This document shows positions 31,492 to 41,100 of a DNA stretch of 47,459 nucleotides, piece by piece. How positions within the stretch are numbered: the stretch's first letter is position 1; each line of letters opens with the position of its first letter. The notes under the pieces are model-generated. The model searched no databases. It was not told the origin of the DNA and saw nothing but the letters and a program-made list of their open reading frames with translations. Source of the DNA: an uncultured Collinsella sp. (GTDB lineage Bacteria; Actinomycetota; Coriobacteriia; Coriobacteriales; Coriobacteriaceae); the NCBI GenBank assembly GCA_905194675.1, contig CAJJTG010000014.1:1-47459 (forward strand), in the 5' to 3' direction. Position numbers and translations under genes: made by a program.

Positions 31492-32583
31492 ATGGATACC
31501 CTCAACGATCTAAATGAGCGCGTCGACGCCTTCGTCGGCACCAGCTCCTTCGACACGCCTGCCGCGGCAAACGACCAAGCCCCCATCGATGTGCCCGCCG
31601 AGGTTCACGAGGACATCGTCGCCTCGGTCGATTTCTCCGAGGTCGAGCTCGCAGACGAGTTCACCGAGCCCCAGGTAGCCGTGACCCCCAACGGACTGCT
31701 CCCCATGGAGCCGCTGCCCATCGACGGGCGTTTGCGCAAGGCGGCCCTTCGCATGCCTGACGAGATTGAGGAGGCCAGCGGCTTCACGCTCTTTGGCCGC
31801 CGCATCAAGTCGCTCATTTACACCACCGATGTCGCGGTTATCCGCAACTCCAACGCCGATGCCGTCTTTGCGGTCTACCCTTTCACGCCGCAGCCCGCCA
31901 TTACGCAAGCGCTGCTGACCGTCGCCGAGTGCCCGGTCTTTGTAGGTGTGGGCGGTGGCACCACCACTGGTAAGCGCTCCGTGCAGATGGCAGCCGTCTC
32001 CGAGATGCAGGGCGCGGCGGGATGCGTGGTCAACTCCCCCGCCACCGCCGAGATGGTCGAGCACATCACCAACATCGCCGACATCCCCGTCATCGCTACG
32101 GTCGTTCGCTGCGACGACGATGCCCACGCCAAGGTGCGCGCTGGAGCCAAGATTCTCAACATCGCCGCTGGCAAGAACACGCCCCAGGTCCTACGCGAGC
32201 TGCGCAAGCACTATCCCAACCTGCCGCTCATCGCGCCGGGCGGCAAGACGCCAGAGAGCATCCGTGAAACCATCGCCGCCGGCGCCAACGCCATCATCTG
32301 GACGCCGCCTTCGGCCCAGCAGCTACAGACCGACATGATGCAGCGTTATCGCAAGATGAAGGAAGACGCCACACCTGTCATCTCGCACGACGATGTGCCC
32401 ATTATCGACCAGGTCTCCGCCGCCGAGGTCAGCCAGGTCGAGAACATGAATCCCGACGTGCCGATTCCCGACGAAGTCATCGAGCGCGTCGCTTCGATCC
32501 ACGAGCGCGTCGAGGAGCATCGCGCCAACCGCGGCCTCAAGCCCGCGCTGCACGGCTTCTTCTTCCGCGGAAAGAAACGCTAG
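31492..32583 (+). CDS. Predicted beta/alpha-barrel protein of unknown function
   Basis: 363 residues. The first 95 residues are acidic and likely disordered (DIVASVDFSEVELADE). The core (about 100-285) alternates strands and helices in a TIM-barrel-like rhythm: DVAVIRNSNADAVFAVYPF, PVFVGVGGGTTTGK, GAAGCVVNSPAT, IPVIATVV, AKILNIAAG, LPLIAPGGKTPESI, ANAIIWTPP. The paired G-G-G-T-T-T-G and A-P-G-G-K loops suggest phosphate binding, as in KDPG-aldolase or HisA/TrpF-type barrels. No catalytic residue set can be assigned. The C-terminus (LHGFFFRGKKR) is basic. It ends at a strong terminator. Confidence 0.65.
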   Translation: MDTLNDLNERVDAFVGTSSFDTPAAANDQAPIDVPAEVHEDIVASVDFSEVELADEFTEPQVAVTPNGLLPMEPLPIDGRLRKAALRMPDEIEEASGFTLFGRRIKSLIYTTDVAVIRNSNADAVFAVYPFTPQPAITQALLTVAECPVFVGVGGGTTTGKRSVQMAAVSEMQGAAGCVVNSPATAEMVEHITNIADIPVIATVVRCDDDAHAKVRAGAKILNIAAGKNTPQVLRELRKHYPNLPLIAPGGKTPESIRETIAAGANAIIWTPPSAQQLQTDMMQRYRKMKEDATPVISHDDVPIIDQVSAAEVSQVENMNPDVPIPDEVIERVASIHERVEEHRANRGLKPALHGFFFRGKKR

Positions 32584-32594
32584 CAAAACATCTT

Positions 32595-32632
32595 GGCCCG
32601 CCCCACAAACGTGAGGCGGGCCGTTTTCGCTT
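32595..32632 (+). terminator. Bidirectional terminator between convergent genes
   Basis: GGCCCGCC (32595-32602) pairs with GGCGGGCC (32615-32622), followed by GTTTTCGCTT on the plus strand. On the minus strand the same stem is followed by AAGATGTTTTGC, so it may serve the second DegV gene too. Confidence 0.85.
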
Positions 32633-32663
32633 AAGCAATCATACAGCGACGTGATGGGGCAAA

Positions 32664-33554
32664 TTAATCCACGCGCTTGTCGCCCATAAAGAAGAGCGCC
32701 ACCGTACCAGGTCCGGTATGCGAGCCAATCAGAGTACCGATGTTATTAATCTCAATCTTGCCTTTAAGCTGCGGAACCTGTTCCTCAATCAGCGCCGCAA
32801 CTGCCTCGGCATCCTCGCGGCACGCCGAGTGCGACATGATGCACTTACCCGAATAATCCGCACCGTCCTGCACGTGTGCCATCATAGTCTTAGCCATCTC
32901 GGAAATCGCGCGCTTCTTAGTGCGAATCTTCTCACGTGGCGACAGCTTACCTTCGCAATCGACCGTCATAAGTGGGCAAATCTTAAGCGCCGTGCCGATG
33001 ATTGCGCTCGCAGCCGAAATGCGACCGCCGCGCAGGTAGCTCGACAGATCGGTCGAGAAGAACCAGTGGTGCAGGTTGAGTTTGTGCTCCTCGATCCAGG
33101 CGGCCGTCTCGTCGAGTGAAGCCCCGCTATCGCGCACGTCGGCGGCACATTCCGCCAGCAGGCCAAAGCCCGAAGACGCCGCCAACGAATCGATGACGCG
33201 CACCTTGCCGCCCTGAGGATAGCGATCCGCGAGCATCTGTGCCGCAACGCAGGCCGATCCATACGTGCCCGAAATACCCGACGACAACGTCAGGTGCAGC
33301 ACGTCTTTACCCTCGGCAACAAACGGCTCCCAAAACTCCTCGTACTCACCCACGCTCACCTGAGACGTCTTGGGCATGGCGCCCGCGGCAATCTGGGCAA
33401 AAAACTCGTCCGGCGTAATCGACTGATACAGATCGTCCGTATAGACAACATCGTCGATCTCGTAATGAAAACACACGACAGGGATATTGCGCGACGCAAA
33501 GAACTCACGGGTTCGATCGGCGGCGGATTCACAGGTCAGGACAAAATCACTCAT
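32664..33554 (-). CDS. DegV-family fatty-acid-binding protein, second copy
   Basis: 296 residues; ATG after AAGGAGCCTCAT. Motifs: KTSQVSVGEYEEF (T-S-Q-x-S), LSSGISGTYGSA, DSLAASSGFG, LRGGRISAASAIIG and a C-terminal GSHTGPGTVALFF. It differs clearly from the copy at 14484-15344, so the two probably prefer different acyl chains, as multiple FakB proteins do in other Gram-positive bacteria. Transcribed alone. Confidence 0.92.
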   Translation of the reverse strand: MSDFVLTCESAADRTREFFASRNIPVVCFHYEIDDVVYTDDLYQSITPDEFFAQIAAGAMPKTSQVSVGEYEEFWEPFVAEGKDVLHLTLSSGISGTYGSACVAAQMLADRYPQGGKVRVIDSLAASSGFGLLAECAADVRDSGASLDETAAWIEEHKLNLHHWFFSTDLSSYLRGGRISAASAIIGTALKICPLMTVDCEGKLSPREKIRTKKRAISEMAKTMMAHVQDGADYSGKCIMSHSACREDAEAVAALIEEQVPQLKGKIEINNIGTLIGSHTGPGTVALFFMGDKRVD

Positions 33555-33874
33555 ATGAGGCTCCTTAGGTATTGCTGTGCAAATTATCGCACAGCAAGCC
33601 TAAATACGATACAAATGTCCACTATTTACCAATGCGAACCATTTGTATTGATTATCTTTATCATGAACATCCCCATCCCCGCCATGGGCCAACATGGGCA
33701 AAATCACCCGCTTTGCCTCCACTCAACCGCCATATCTACCTCAACTAAATCGATTTACCAAACCGTTCAGCCGACAATTCAGCCGCCGGCGCAAAATCGA
33801 AACAAAGCCGGCGCATACTGGTAAACGCTTGACACTGTTTTATCAGTTTTACCAACCATATCGGAAGGTGTTTC
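33555..33874. promoter_or_regulatory. fbp: Upstream region of fbp with repeated TTTACCA / TGGTAAA motifs
   Basis: 320 bp between divergent genes without a gene. TTTACCAAAC at about 33753, CTGGTAAACG at about 33821 and TTTACCAACC at about 33848 repeat one motif in both orientations. The latter two flank a TTGACA (-35-like, about 33832), so they could be operator sites for the fructose bisphosphatase gene. Confidence 0.35.
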
Positions 33875-35791
33875 ATGGTCGCATTCGATCGCAATCCGCA
33901 AGACTTCAAGTATCTGCGCCTGCTGTCGAGACAGTTTCCCACCGAGCAATCCGCGTTTACCGAGATCATCAATCTCTCGGCCATCCTCAACCTGCCCAAG
34001 GGCACCGAGCACTTTATGAGCGACCTGCATGGCGAATACGAAGCCTTCATGCACATCCTCAACAACTGCTCGGGCGTCGTACGCGAGCATGTCGACGAGA
34101 TCTTTGGCGACACGCTCACCTTTTATGAAAAGGGCGAGCTGTGCACGCTCATCTACTACCCGCGCGAGAAGATCGAGCTGGTCCGCAGCCAGCACGAGGA
34201 CTCACCTACCTGGTATAAAACCATGCTCGACCAGCTTATTGTGGTTGCCCGCTCGCTTTCGAGCCGCTATACCCGCTCCAAGGTGCGTAAGGCCATCCCG
34301 CGCGATTACGCCTACATCATCGACGAGCTGCTGCACACGCATCCGGACGAGAACAACTATCGCGTGCGCTATCACGAGCGCATCGTGGAGTCCATTCTGG
34401 AGACCGCCAGCGCCGACGACTTTATCGAGTCGCTTGCCTCGCTCATCAAGCGCCTGGCCGTCGACCACCTGCACCTGGTGGGCGACATCTTCGACCGCGG
34501 CGGCGGCGCGGCCAAGATTATGGACCGCCTGCTCACCTACCATTCGCTCGACATCCAGTGGGGCAATCACGACCTGCTGTGGATGGGCGCCGCTGCCGGC
34601 GAGCCCGCCTGCATCGCCACGGTGCTGCGCAACAACCTGCGCTACGACAACTACGAGATTCTCGAAAACGACTATGGCATCTCGCTGCGCGAGCTTGTCG
34701 CCTTCGCCGACGCCGCCTATATCGCCGGCGAGCCCATCAGCCCGCTGATCAAAGCCATCAACGTCCTGCTCTTTAAGCTCGAGGGCCAGATTATCCAGCG
34801 TCACCCGGAGTTCGACATGGCCGACCGCCTGCTGCTCGACAAGGTCGATCACGACGCCGGCACGGTCACCCTCGCCGACGGCAGCGTATGGCCGCTCACG
34901 ACCAACGACTTCCCCACCGTCGATCCGACGGACCCCTACACGCTCACACCCGAGGAGCAGCACATCATCGACAAGCTCGTGTCCGAGTTTGTCACCGCCG
35001 ATCACCTACATCGCCACATCGATTTCCTCTATACCCACGGCTCCATGTATAAGGTCGCCAACGGCAACCTGCTGTTCCATGGCTGCGTGCCGCTCAACGA
35101 GGATGGTACCTTTAGCAGCATGAACTGCCTGGGCACCTGGCACGCAGGCCGCGATTATCTCGATTTTTGCGACCGCATCGCCCGCCGCGCCTGGCGCGTG
35201 GGCGACCGCGACGCCCTCGACTGGATGTGGTACCTGTGGATCGGCTTTAACTCACCCGCCAGCGGACGCCTGGTGCGTACCTTTGAGCGCGCCTATATCG
35301 CCGATAAGAGCACCTGGGTCGAGCCGATGGACCCGTACTTTACGCTAACCAAGTCGCCCTCGGTCTGCGACGACATCATGCGCGAGTTCGGCGTTGCCCC
35401 CATGGCCTGTTCGCCGACCGGTCACATCATCAATGGCCATACGCCCGTCAAGACTACCAAGGGCGAGCAGCCCATCCGCGCCAACGGCAAGCTGCTGGTC
35501 ATCGATGGCGGTTTCTGCCGCGCCTACCACCCCAAGACGGGCATCGCCGGCTACACGCTCATCTCGAGCTCGCGCGGATGCCGCCTCAAGTCGCACCAGG
35601 CCTTTACCACCGTTGCCGAGGCGCTCACCCGCAATATCGATATCGAGAGCGAGACCAACCGCTTTGACGAGGCCGACCGCCGCCGCATGGTAAGCGACAC
35701 CGATACGGGTGCCAAGATCCGCAGCCAGATCCAGGACCTACGCCAACTGCTCGATGCATATAGAAACGGTGCTATCGAGGAGCGCGCCTAG
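33875..35791 (+). CDS. fbp: Fructose-1,6-bisphosphatase, class III
   Basis: 638 residues, starting at an ATG after CGGAAGGTGTTTC. It belongs to the large Firmicutes-type FBPase family (about 640-670 residues), a metallophosphatase fold: MSDLHGEYEAF (D-x-H), LVGDIFDRGG (G-D-x-x-D-R-G) and WGNHDLLWMGA (G-N-H-D) with distal INGHTPVKTTKGE (G-H-T). It catalyses the gluconeogenic step from fructose 1,6-bisphosphate to fructose 6-phosphate in the cytosol. Two GtrA genes follow on the same strand, 78 bp downstream. Confidence 0.96.
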   Translation: MVAFDRNPQDFKYLRLLSRQFPTEQSAFTEIINLSAILNLPKGTEHFMSDLHGEYEAFMHILNNCSGVVREHVDEIFGDTLTFYEKGELCTLIYYPREKIELVRSQHEDSPTWYKTMLDQLIVVARSLSSRYTRSKVRKAIPRDYAYIIDELLHTHPDENNYRVRYHERIVESILETASADDFIESLASLIKRLAVDHLHLVGDIFDRGGGAAKIMDRLLTYHSLDIQWGNHDLLWMGAAAGEPACIATVLRNNLRYDNYEILENDYGISLRELVAFADAAYIAGEPISPLIKAINVLLFKLEGQIIQRHPEFDMADRLLLDKVDHDAGTVTLADGSVWPLTTNDFPTVDPTDPYTLTPEEQHIIDKLVSEFVTADHLHRHIDFLYTHGSMYKVANGNLLFHGCVPLNEDGTFSSMNCLGTWHAGRDYLDFCDRIARRAWRVGDRDALDWMWYLWIGFNSPASGRLVRTFERAYIADKSTWVEPMDPYFTLTKSPSVCDDIMREFGVAPMACSPTGHIINGHTPVKTTKGEQPIRANGKLLVIDGGFCRAYHPKTGIAGYTLISSSRGCRLKSHQAFTTVAEALTRNIDIESETNRFDEADRRRMVSDTDTGAKIRSQIQDLRQLLDAYRNGAIEERA

Positions 35792-35869
35792 CTCCACCCG
35801 TGGGGATTGGCTAAACTTGCTGAGTTCATCATCCCCGCGGCGCCCCGGCGCAATCCTAAGGCAGGTACC

Positions 35870-36265
35870 ATGCAAAAGCTCCTTGCGCAGATCATGAAGT
35901 TTGGCGTCGTCGGCGTCGTCGCCACGGTCATCGACTTTGGCATCATGAATCTGCTCCACTACGGTCTGGGCCTTAACATCCTGATCGCCAACACCAGCGG
36001 CTTTATCGTCTCGCTCATCTTTAACTACGTCGCGAGCATGAAGTACGTGTTTGCACACAAGGAGGGCATGAGTCGCCGCCGCGAGTTCATTATCTTTGTC
36101 GTGCTGTCCGTGATCGGCTTGGCGCTCAACGACGGTATCGTGCTGGCGCTCAACGCCGGTCTGGGGCTCGAGGCCAATATCGCCAAGATTTGCGCCACCG
36201 CACTGGTCATGGTCTACAACTTTGTGACCCGAAAGATCTTCCTGGAGGGCGAGGAGACCAAATAG
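35870..36265 (+). CDS. GtrA-family membrane protein, first of a tandem pair
   Basis: 131 residues from the ATG at 35870, preceded by CTAAGGCAGGTACC. There are four membrane helices (about 8-28, 33-55, 72-92, 98-118). GtrA signatures: KFGVVGVVATVIDFGIMNLL, NYVASMKYVFAHKEGMSRR and VMVYNFVTRKIFLEG. GtrA proteins are thought to move or help flip lipid-linked sugars or teichoic/arabinogalactan precursors. No glycosyltransferase is adjacent. Confidence 0.9.
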   Translation: MQKLLAQIMKFGVVGVVATVIDFGIMNLLHYGLGLNILIANTSGFIVSLIFNYVASMKYVFAHKEGMSRRREFIIFVVLSVIGLALNDGIVLALNAGLGLEANIAKICATALVMVYNFVTRKIFLEGEETK

Positions 36266-36289
36266 CTCGGCCTCCTCGTTGCACTACGG

Positions 36290-36343
36290 GGCCCACGAAC
36301 GACGTGCGTCGAGCGCTGCGTTGTTCGTGGGCCTTGTTCGTTT
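36290..36343 (+). terminator. Terminator after the first GtrA gene
   Basis: GGCCCACGAAC (36290-36300) pairs with GTTCGTGGGCC (36323-36333), followed by TTGTTCGTTT. The direct repeat GCAAATTTGGC occurs just after it, at about 36348 and 36379, in the leader of the second GtrA gene. Confidence 0.7.
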
Positions 36344-36484
36344 ACGGGCAAATTTGGCACGTTTGCGGATTGTCTCTTGCAAATTTGGCGAGTTCGTATA
36401 GTTCTTGGCAAAGACCTTACGTTTCCCATGCAAAAGCTCTAAAGTATCCTCTGCTCGATTCGTCAACGCATTGGATGTGATTAC

Positions 36485-36892
36485 GTGCGCAAGGCACTGG
36501 CACAACCTCATACTAAGCAATTCCTCAAGTTCGCTGTCGTGGGCCTTATCTCCTTTGGCATCGACTGGGGCATGCTGATTGCGCTCGTCGAGCTGTTCCA
36601 TCTCGACTTTTTGATGAGCACCACAGTCTCGTTTACCACCTCCGTCGTGGTTAACTACTGGCTCAGCATGAAGTACGTGTTCGACCATCGCGAGGGCATG
36701 AGCCGCAAGCGCGAGTTTACGATCTTCACCATCCTGTCGGTAATTGGTCTGGGTCTCAACGACCTGTACATGTTTGTGGGCGTCACGTTTTTGAGCATCG
36801 GCTACCAGGCCATGAAGGCAATCGCAACGTTCTTGGTCACCTGGTACAACTACTTTAGCCGTCGCTTATTCCTCGAGGGCGCGCAGTCGTAG
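36485..36892 (+). CDS. GtrA-family membrane protein, second of a tandem pair
   Basis: 135 residues from a GTG start with a poor ribosome binding site. Four membrane helices. It shares with the first copy the stretches MKYVF-(A/D)-H-(K/R)-EGMSR-(R/K)-REF and LSVIGL-x-LND, and the ending YN-(F/Y)-F/V-(T/S)-R-(K/R)-(I/L)-FLEG, so the two are duplicates that have diverged in the membrane parts. A terminator separates them, so they may be expressed separately. Confidence 0.88.
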   Translation: MRKALAQPHTKQFLKFAVVGLISFGIDWGMLIALVELFHLDFLMSTTVSFTTSVVVNYWLSMKYVFDHREGMSRKREFTIFTILSVIGLGLNDLYMFVGVTFLSIGYQAMKAIATFLVTWYNYFSRRLFLEGAQS

Positions 36893-36917
36893 ACGGCCCA
36901 ACATAATCTCGCTTCGC

Positions 36918-36955
36918 AGCCGGTTGGAATTCACGTTCCAACCGGCTTTTTGTTT
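36918..36955 (+). terminator. Terminator after the second GtrA gene
   Basis: AGCCGGTTGGAA pairs with TTCCAACCGGCT around TTCACG and is followed by TTTTGTTT. Confidence 0.92.
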
Positions 36956-37001
36956 ACAGAGTCTGCCGCGGAAGGCGTACGAGGCGGGCTACAGTGCATG
37001 A

Positions 37002-37178
37002 ATGGGACGCAGTTTCCCTATGAGCGCCGTTCCGGAAAGTGCATCCCAGATTGCAGCCTCAGAATGGGACACAGCTTCCGCAACGCCGTCCTAGCGGAAA
37101 CTGTGTCCCGGAATTCGCCTTCAGAGTGGGATGCAATTTCCGGTTGAGCCTCGATTGGGAAACGACGTCCCATTCGCA
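37002..37178. repeat. Three tandem 62-bp palindromic units
   Basis: Units start at about 37002, 37064 and 37126. Each has a left arm of the form (A/G)TGGGA-x-GCA/ACA-x-TTTCC and, 15-18 bp later, a complementary right arm (GGAAA-x-TG-x-x-TCCCA type). Linkers between units share GCCTCAGA / GCCTTCAGA. No gene fits here; the region lies between two convergent terminators. Confidence 0.75.
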
Positions 37179-37181
37179 TGA

Positions 37182-37219
37182 AAACGGGCGGCTCGGATGT
37201 TGGTCCGAACTGCCCGTCT
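37182..37219 (-). terminator. Terminator of the DUF4430 operon
   Basis: On the minus strand GACGGGCAGTTCGGA and TCCGAGCCGCCCGT form a stem around CCAACA, followed by TTTTC. It lies 21 bp after the stop codon of the smaller DUF4430 gene. Confidence 0.85.
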
Positions 37220-37239
37220 GGCGCGCTATGTCGAGGCCT

Positions 37240-38157
37240 CTAGCCCGTTACGTAATACCACACGACGTTGGCGCCATTAGGGAGAACGTAGTTACTGCAG
37301 GCCGTCATGGGCGCTGTGCCGTTAACGGAGTACATCCAGCCGCTCTTGCCGCCATGCTCCATCTCGGCCAAACCGCCAATGGCGGCAACATACGTTCCGT
37401 ACGACGTGCCGCGCGCATTCACGGAAAGCCCTAGGGCGCACAGAGCATCGTAGGCCGTAGCGCCCTCGTTAAAGGTGAAGGTGCCACTAGAAGACACAGG
37501 ATTGCCCACGGCGCTCGATGTGACCGAAACCGTCACCGTGACGTAGCCAGGCTGCTGCGAGCCGCCCTGATTGCCAGCAGAGGCGCTGCCGCTGTTGGAT
37601 GCAGACCCACCGCCAGACACCGAGCCGCCGCCCGAAGAAGAGCCGTCAGAAGAACTCGATCCACCGGCGGATTCGGAGCCATGTCCGGCAGACACGTTGC
37701 TGGACTTCTTCCCGCCCTTGCCTTCGGACTTCTTCTCCTTCGAATCCTTTTTTGAGTCCTTGTCCGAGGATTCGGAAGCGTCCTTGGAATCAGATTCATC
37801 CGAGTCCTTCGACCCGTCCTTCGCATTGTCCGAAGATTTGGAGTCCTTGGACGCAACCTTACCCGAAGCGGTAGTCGAGCCGGAAACCGACGCATCCTTG
37901 GCAACGATGCTCTCCCCCGTCACGGTCTCGACAATCCAATCGATGGACCAGGCACCGCTGACGGAAGGGTAAACAAAGCCCAGCGAGACGACAATCAGCG
38001 CAATGCAGACGGCTGTCAGAACACCAACAAGCGCCTTGCGCCGCGAGGCGGGCGCCACCGAAGCGGCGCCCTTTTGCTTTGTATCGTCAAGCTGGATGAA
38101 CGACGAGTCGGGCTGCTTGGACTCGGCGTCCTGAGGCTTATTGGACACAGCCCTCAC
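37240..38157 (-). CDS. DUF4430 membrane-anchored surface protein (smaller partner)
   Basis: 305 residues from a GTG start immediately after the TAG of the giant gene (GTG at 38157; another GTG at 38148 is possible), so translation is coupled. A short cytoplasmic part (1-38) is followed by a single membrane helix (about 42-66, ALVGVLTAVCIALIVVSLGFV). A long low-complexity stalk (about 85-205) is rich in Ser, Lys and Asp, then Gly and Ser. The C-terminal domain (about 206-305) is DUF4430, the transcobalamin-C-terminal-like beta fold, with GATAYDALCALGL and the hallmark SGWMYSVNG. The protein is anchored N-terminally and presents the domain outside. It is in one operon with the cobalamin-riboswitch-controlled giant protein. 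Confidence 0.82.
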   Translation of the reverse strand: MRAVSNKPQDAESKQPDSSFIQLDDTKQKGAASVAPASRRKALVGVLTAVCIALIVVSLGFVYPSVSGAWSIDWIVETVTGESIVAKDASVSGSTTASGKVASKDSKSSDNAKDGSKDSDESDSKDASESSDKDSKKDSKEKKSEGKGGKKSSNVSAGHGSESAGGSSSSDGSSSGGGSVSGGGSASNSGSASAGNQGGSQQPGYVTVTVSVTSSAVGNPVSSSGTFTFNEGATAYDALCALGLSVNARGTSYGTYVAAIGGLAEMEHGGKSGWMYSVNGTAPMTACSNYVLPNGANVVWYYVTG

Positions 38158-41100
38158 CTACCGACGCTTGGTGAATACGAACACGCCGATGACGGCAAGA
38201 CCGATCACGCCTGCCGCAACGCCGACGATGGCAAGCGGATTGAAGCCAGACTGCTGCGCGGGAGCCGCAGTGGACTTCTTAGCAGCGGTCGTAGCAGACG
38301 AGCCCGTATCGGACTTGGAGCCGGACTTGCTGGACTTCTTATCAGACTTCTTGCTGTCCTTCTTGTCGGACTTGTCGGAATCCTTCTTGGAATCCTTGCC
38401 GTCCTTGGTCTCGGTCGTGGTCGTGGTCGACGACACCGGCTTCTGCCCAGGCGAAACAGCGCCGCCGCTCTGCTGGCCGTTAGTACCATTGCCGGAACCG
38501 GCGCCGGCACCGGCATTACCCGAGCCGCCGTTGGAGCCAGAGCCGCCGTTACCACCAGGGTTAACAGCATTCTTGACCCACTTGGCATACAGCGTCATAT
38601 CCGCCGTCACCGCAACGCTAAAGTCATACGCCTCCGTACAAGCCTCGTCGGTATACCAACCAGCGAAGGTGTAGCCCTCGCGCGTCGGATCGGCAGGCTT
38701 GGCCACAGAGCCGTTGGCGGCCGTAGTCTGAAAATCGACCTTGGACCCCTTGCCAGCACTAAACGAAACCTTAACGCCAGCATTCAGCTTGAACAGCGTG
38801 CCAGAGTCGTTGATGTAGTACAAGTTGCCCTGGGCATCACAAGCGATTGGCGAGTCACAGTAGTTGTTGTGGCCCGTTGCGCTAAACACACCAGAAGCCT
38901 CGGTGTCACCCAACTTGTAACGATATACGCCACCGCCCGTGGTGTAGTTAACGAAATCAGGGCTCTCGCCGTAGTTAACCGTGAAGTAGACATACGCGTC
39001 TTTGCCCTGGGCACTCACGAGCGGAGCGCCCTTGATGCCACCAAGTCCGGCCGGCAGCTGAGAGCCGTCCGCCGTCGTGACCAGCGTCCTGGCAAAGTCC
39101 TTGGCCGGGTCAATAATCGCCAGCGCAGAGCCGCCAGCAACCTCGCCGCCAACAATTAGCTTGCCATCATACATCGTAGGCGCACACGCACAGCCGGTAA
39201 GGCCAAGGTCAACTACGCGCTCCTCGGTAATACGCGAAGCGGCATCCGCATCGCGTGAGTCGCCATCAGAAATCGCCAATACGTGCAGCTTGCCGTCGCG
39301 CGAGATGAGATAGGCATGGCTACCGTCGTCAGAAAACACGCAGGTGGAGTTGACAATCGCCCCAACCGAGACGCTGCCGAGCACATCGCCCGTCGACTTG
39401 CTCAGCATCTCGACGGTACCGGAACTGGTGGGAACCAAGACAAAGTCATCGCCCACCGTAGCGCCTGTCCAGTAATAGCCCTCGTTCGGATTGACATGCT
39501 GCCAAGAAACCGCTCCGGTCAGGATATTGATGCGCGTCAGATGGCCGTTGTCATACGTGCCCTTTCCATAGTCGACATCAACGGTGCCGACATAGAGGTA
39601 ATTGCCATCAACCGTCAGCTGAGAATTCGACTGAGCAGTCCCGCTCACGAAGTCAGTGACCCAAACCGTTGTGAGCGTGTCAGCCGTCAGAGCCTGGACC
39701 GCACCGCGGTCGAGCGGAACGATAACCAAACCGTTCGCGTAAATCGGGCGCGAGGTGTAACCGACCGCAGTCTTAAGCTTCGACTCGGCAAGGACCTTGC
39801 CCGACTCGGCGTTAATCTTTAGTAAACGCTTGTTGACGGCGAGGTATACGTAGCCGTTAACAACGATAGGCTCACTTGCGTTGGGATTCGTGGCACCCGA
39901 GTACGCCTTCCAATCGAACGTCCAGGAGCTCGCTAGCGCACCCGTAGGCGTCGAAACGTTCTCGACCGCTGCATTGGACTTGCCGTCCCAATCGGACTTC
40001 CAATCGGTCGGACGTGGGGCGCTCGGATTGACTACGACCTCGTCGGGATTAGGCACCGTATCGCCGGCAGCATAGGCCCAGACGATCTCGTCACGCGACT
40101 TGAGCACGTAGTCACTGTCGAGTTGAGATCCGGGAACACCGTTAACAAAGTACGACCAAGCGCCGGCCAACTTAGTGCCGTCAAGCGGAGAGACGAGGCT
40201 GTGAACGCCCCAGAAGCCCAGCTGATCGTACATCTCGGACTTGATGCCCAAAGCATCGAAGTAGGCGGCAGTGGCGTCCTTGATCGTCGTGCCCCCAACA
40301 AACACCTGCTTCGAAGGATCGGTCCAGCGCTGTGCCTTATCGTCCTTCTTGCCGATGATCTCCATCGAGACAGAGACCTGACCGGGCATGGTGCCATCGG
40401 AACCATAGACCCAGGTAATCTCATCGCCGGCCTTGAGCGTGTAGTTGCCGGCGCCGACATTGGCCATCTTGCCGTTAACGAAGAACTGCCAGGACTTCCA
40501 GGTGCTTTCGTTTACCCGTACGGTCGAAAGCTTCACGCTCTTATTGAACGGAGAAGTCAGCGAATTGAGGAACCAACCATACGAACCGGTTTGGACGTCG
40601 GCGCCAATACCGGCCCGCTTAAAGACCTGCTCGGAAAGATCGGCGGCAGTTGCGCCCTCTTCCACCAGTGCAGTCGTAGGCTGCGCCCACGTCTGCTGAG
40701 CACCCGAAGCGTCCTGACCGATAACGGTGCAGCTTACCGAAAGCTGGTCGGTGGGTGCAGCGTCGCCGTACTTCGAATAGCACCAGACAACAGAGTCGCC
40801 CGCATCGAGGGGGTAACTGCCAGCGCCAACCGACGCCGCAACACCATTGATAAACAGCTGCCAATAGGCACCCGTAGCGGAATCATACGCAAGAGTACGA
40901 TCAGCGTCGAAAGGCGACGTAATGGAGTTGAGCACCCAGCCCCAAGAACCATTGGGGTCGTAGTCGACCTTGAGACCGGCCTGCTTAAAGAGCTCTTCGG
41001 AAAGATCGGCGGCCGTCGAGCCATTCTTGAGCGTGTACTGCGTCGCGGCAGCCCACGTTTGCTGTTTACCCTTGGCATCGATGCCAATGACGGAGCACGT

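Noticed and set aside
33555..33874. tRNA or other structured RNA before fbp
   Set aside because: No cloverleaf elements (no GGTTCGA-type T loop with matching acceptor stem) were seen.
37002..37178. CRISPR array
   Set aside because: Only three units, each an internal hairpin with no unique spacers of constant length between identical repeats, and no cas genes.
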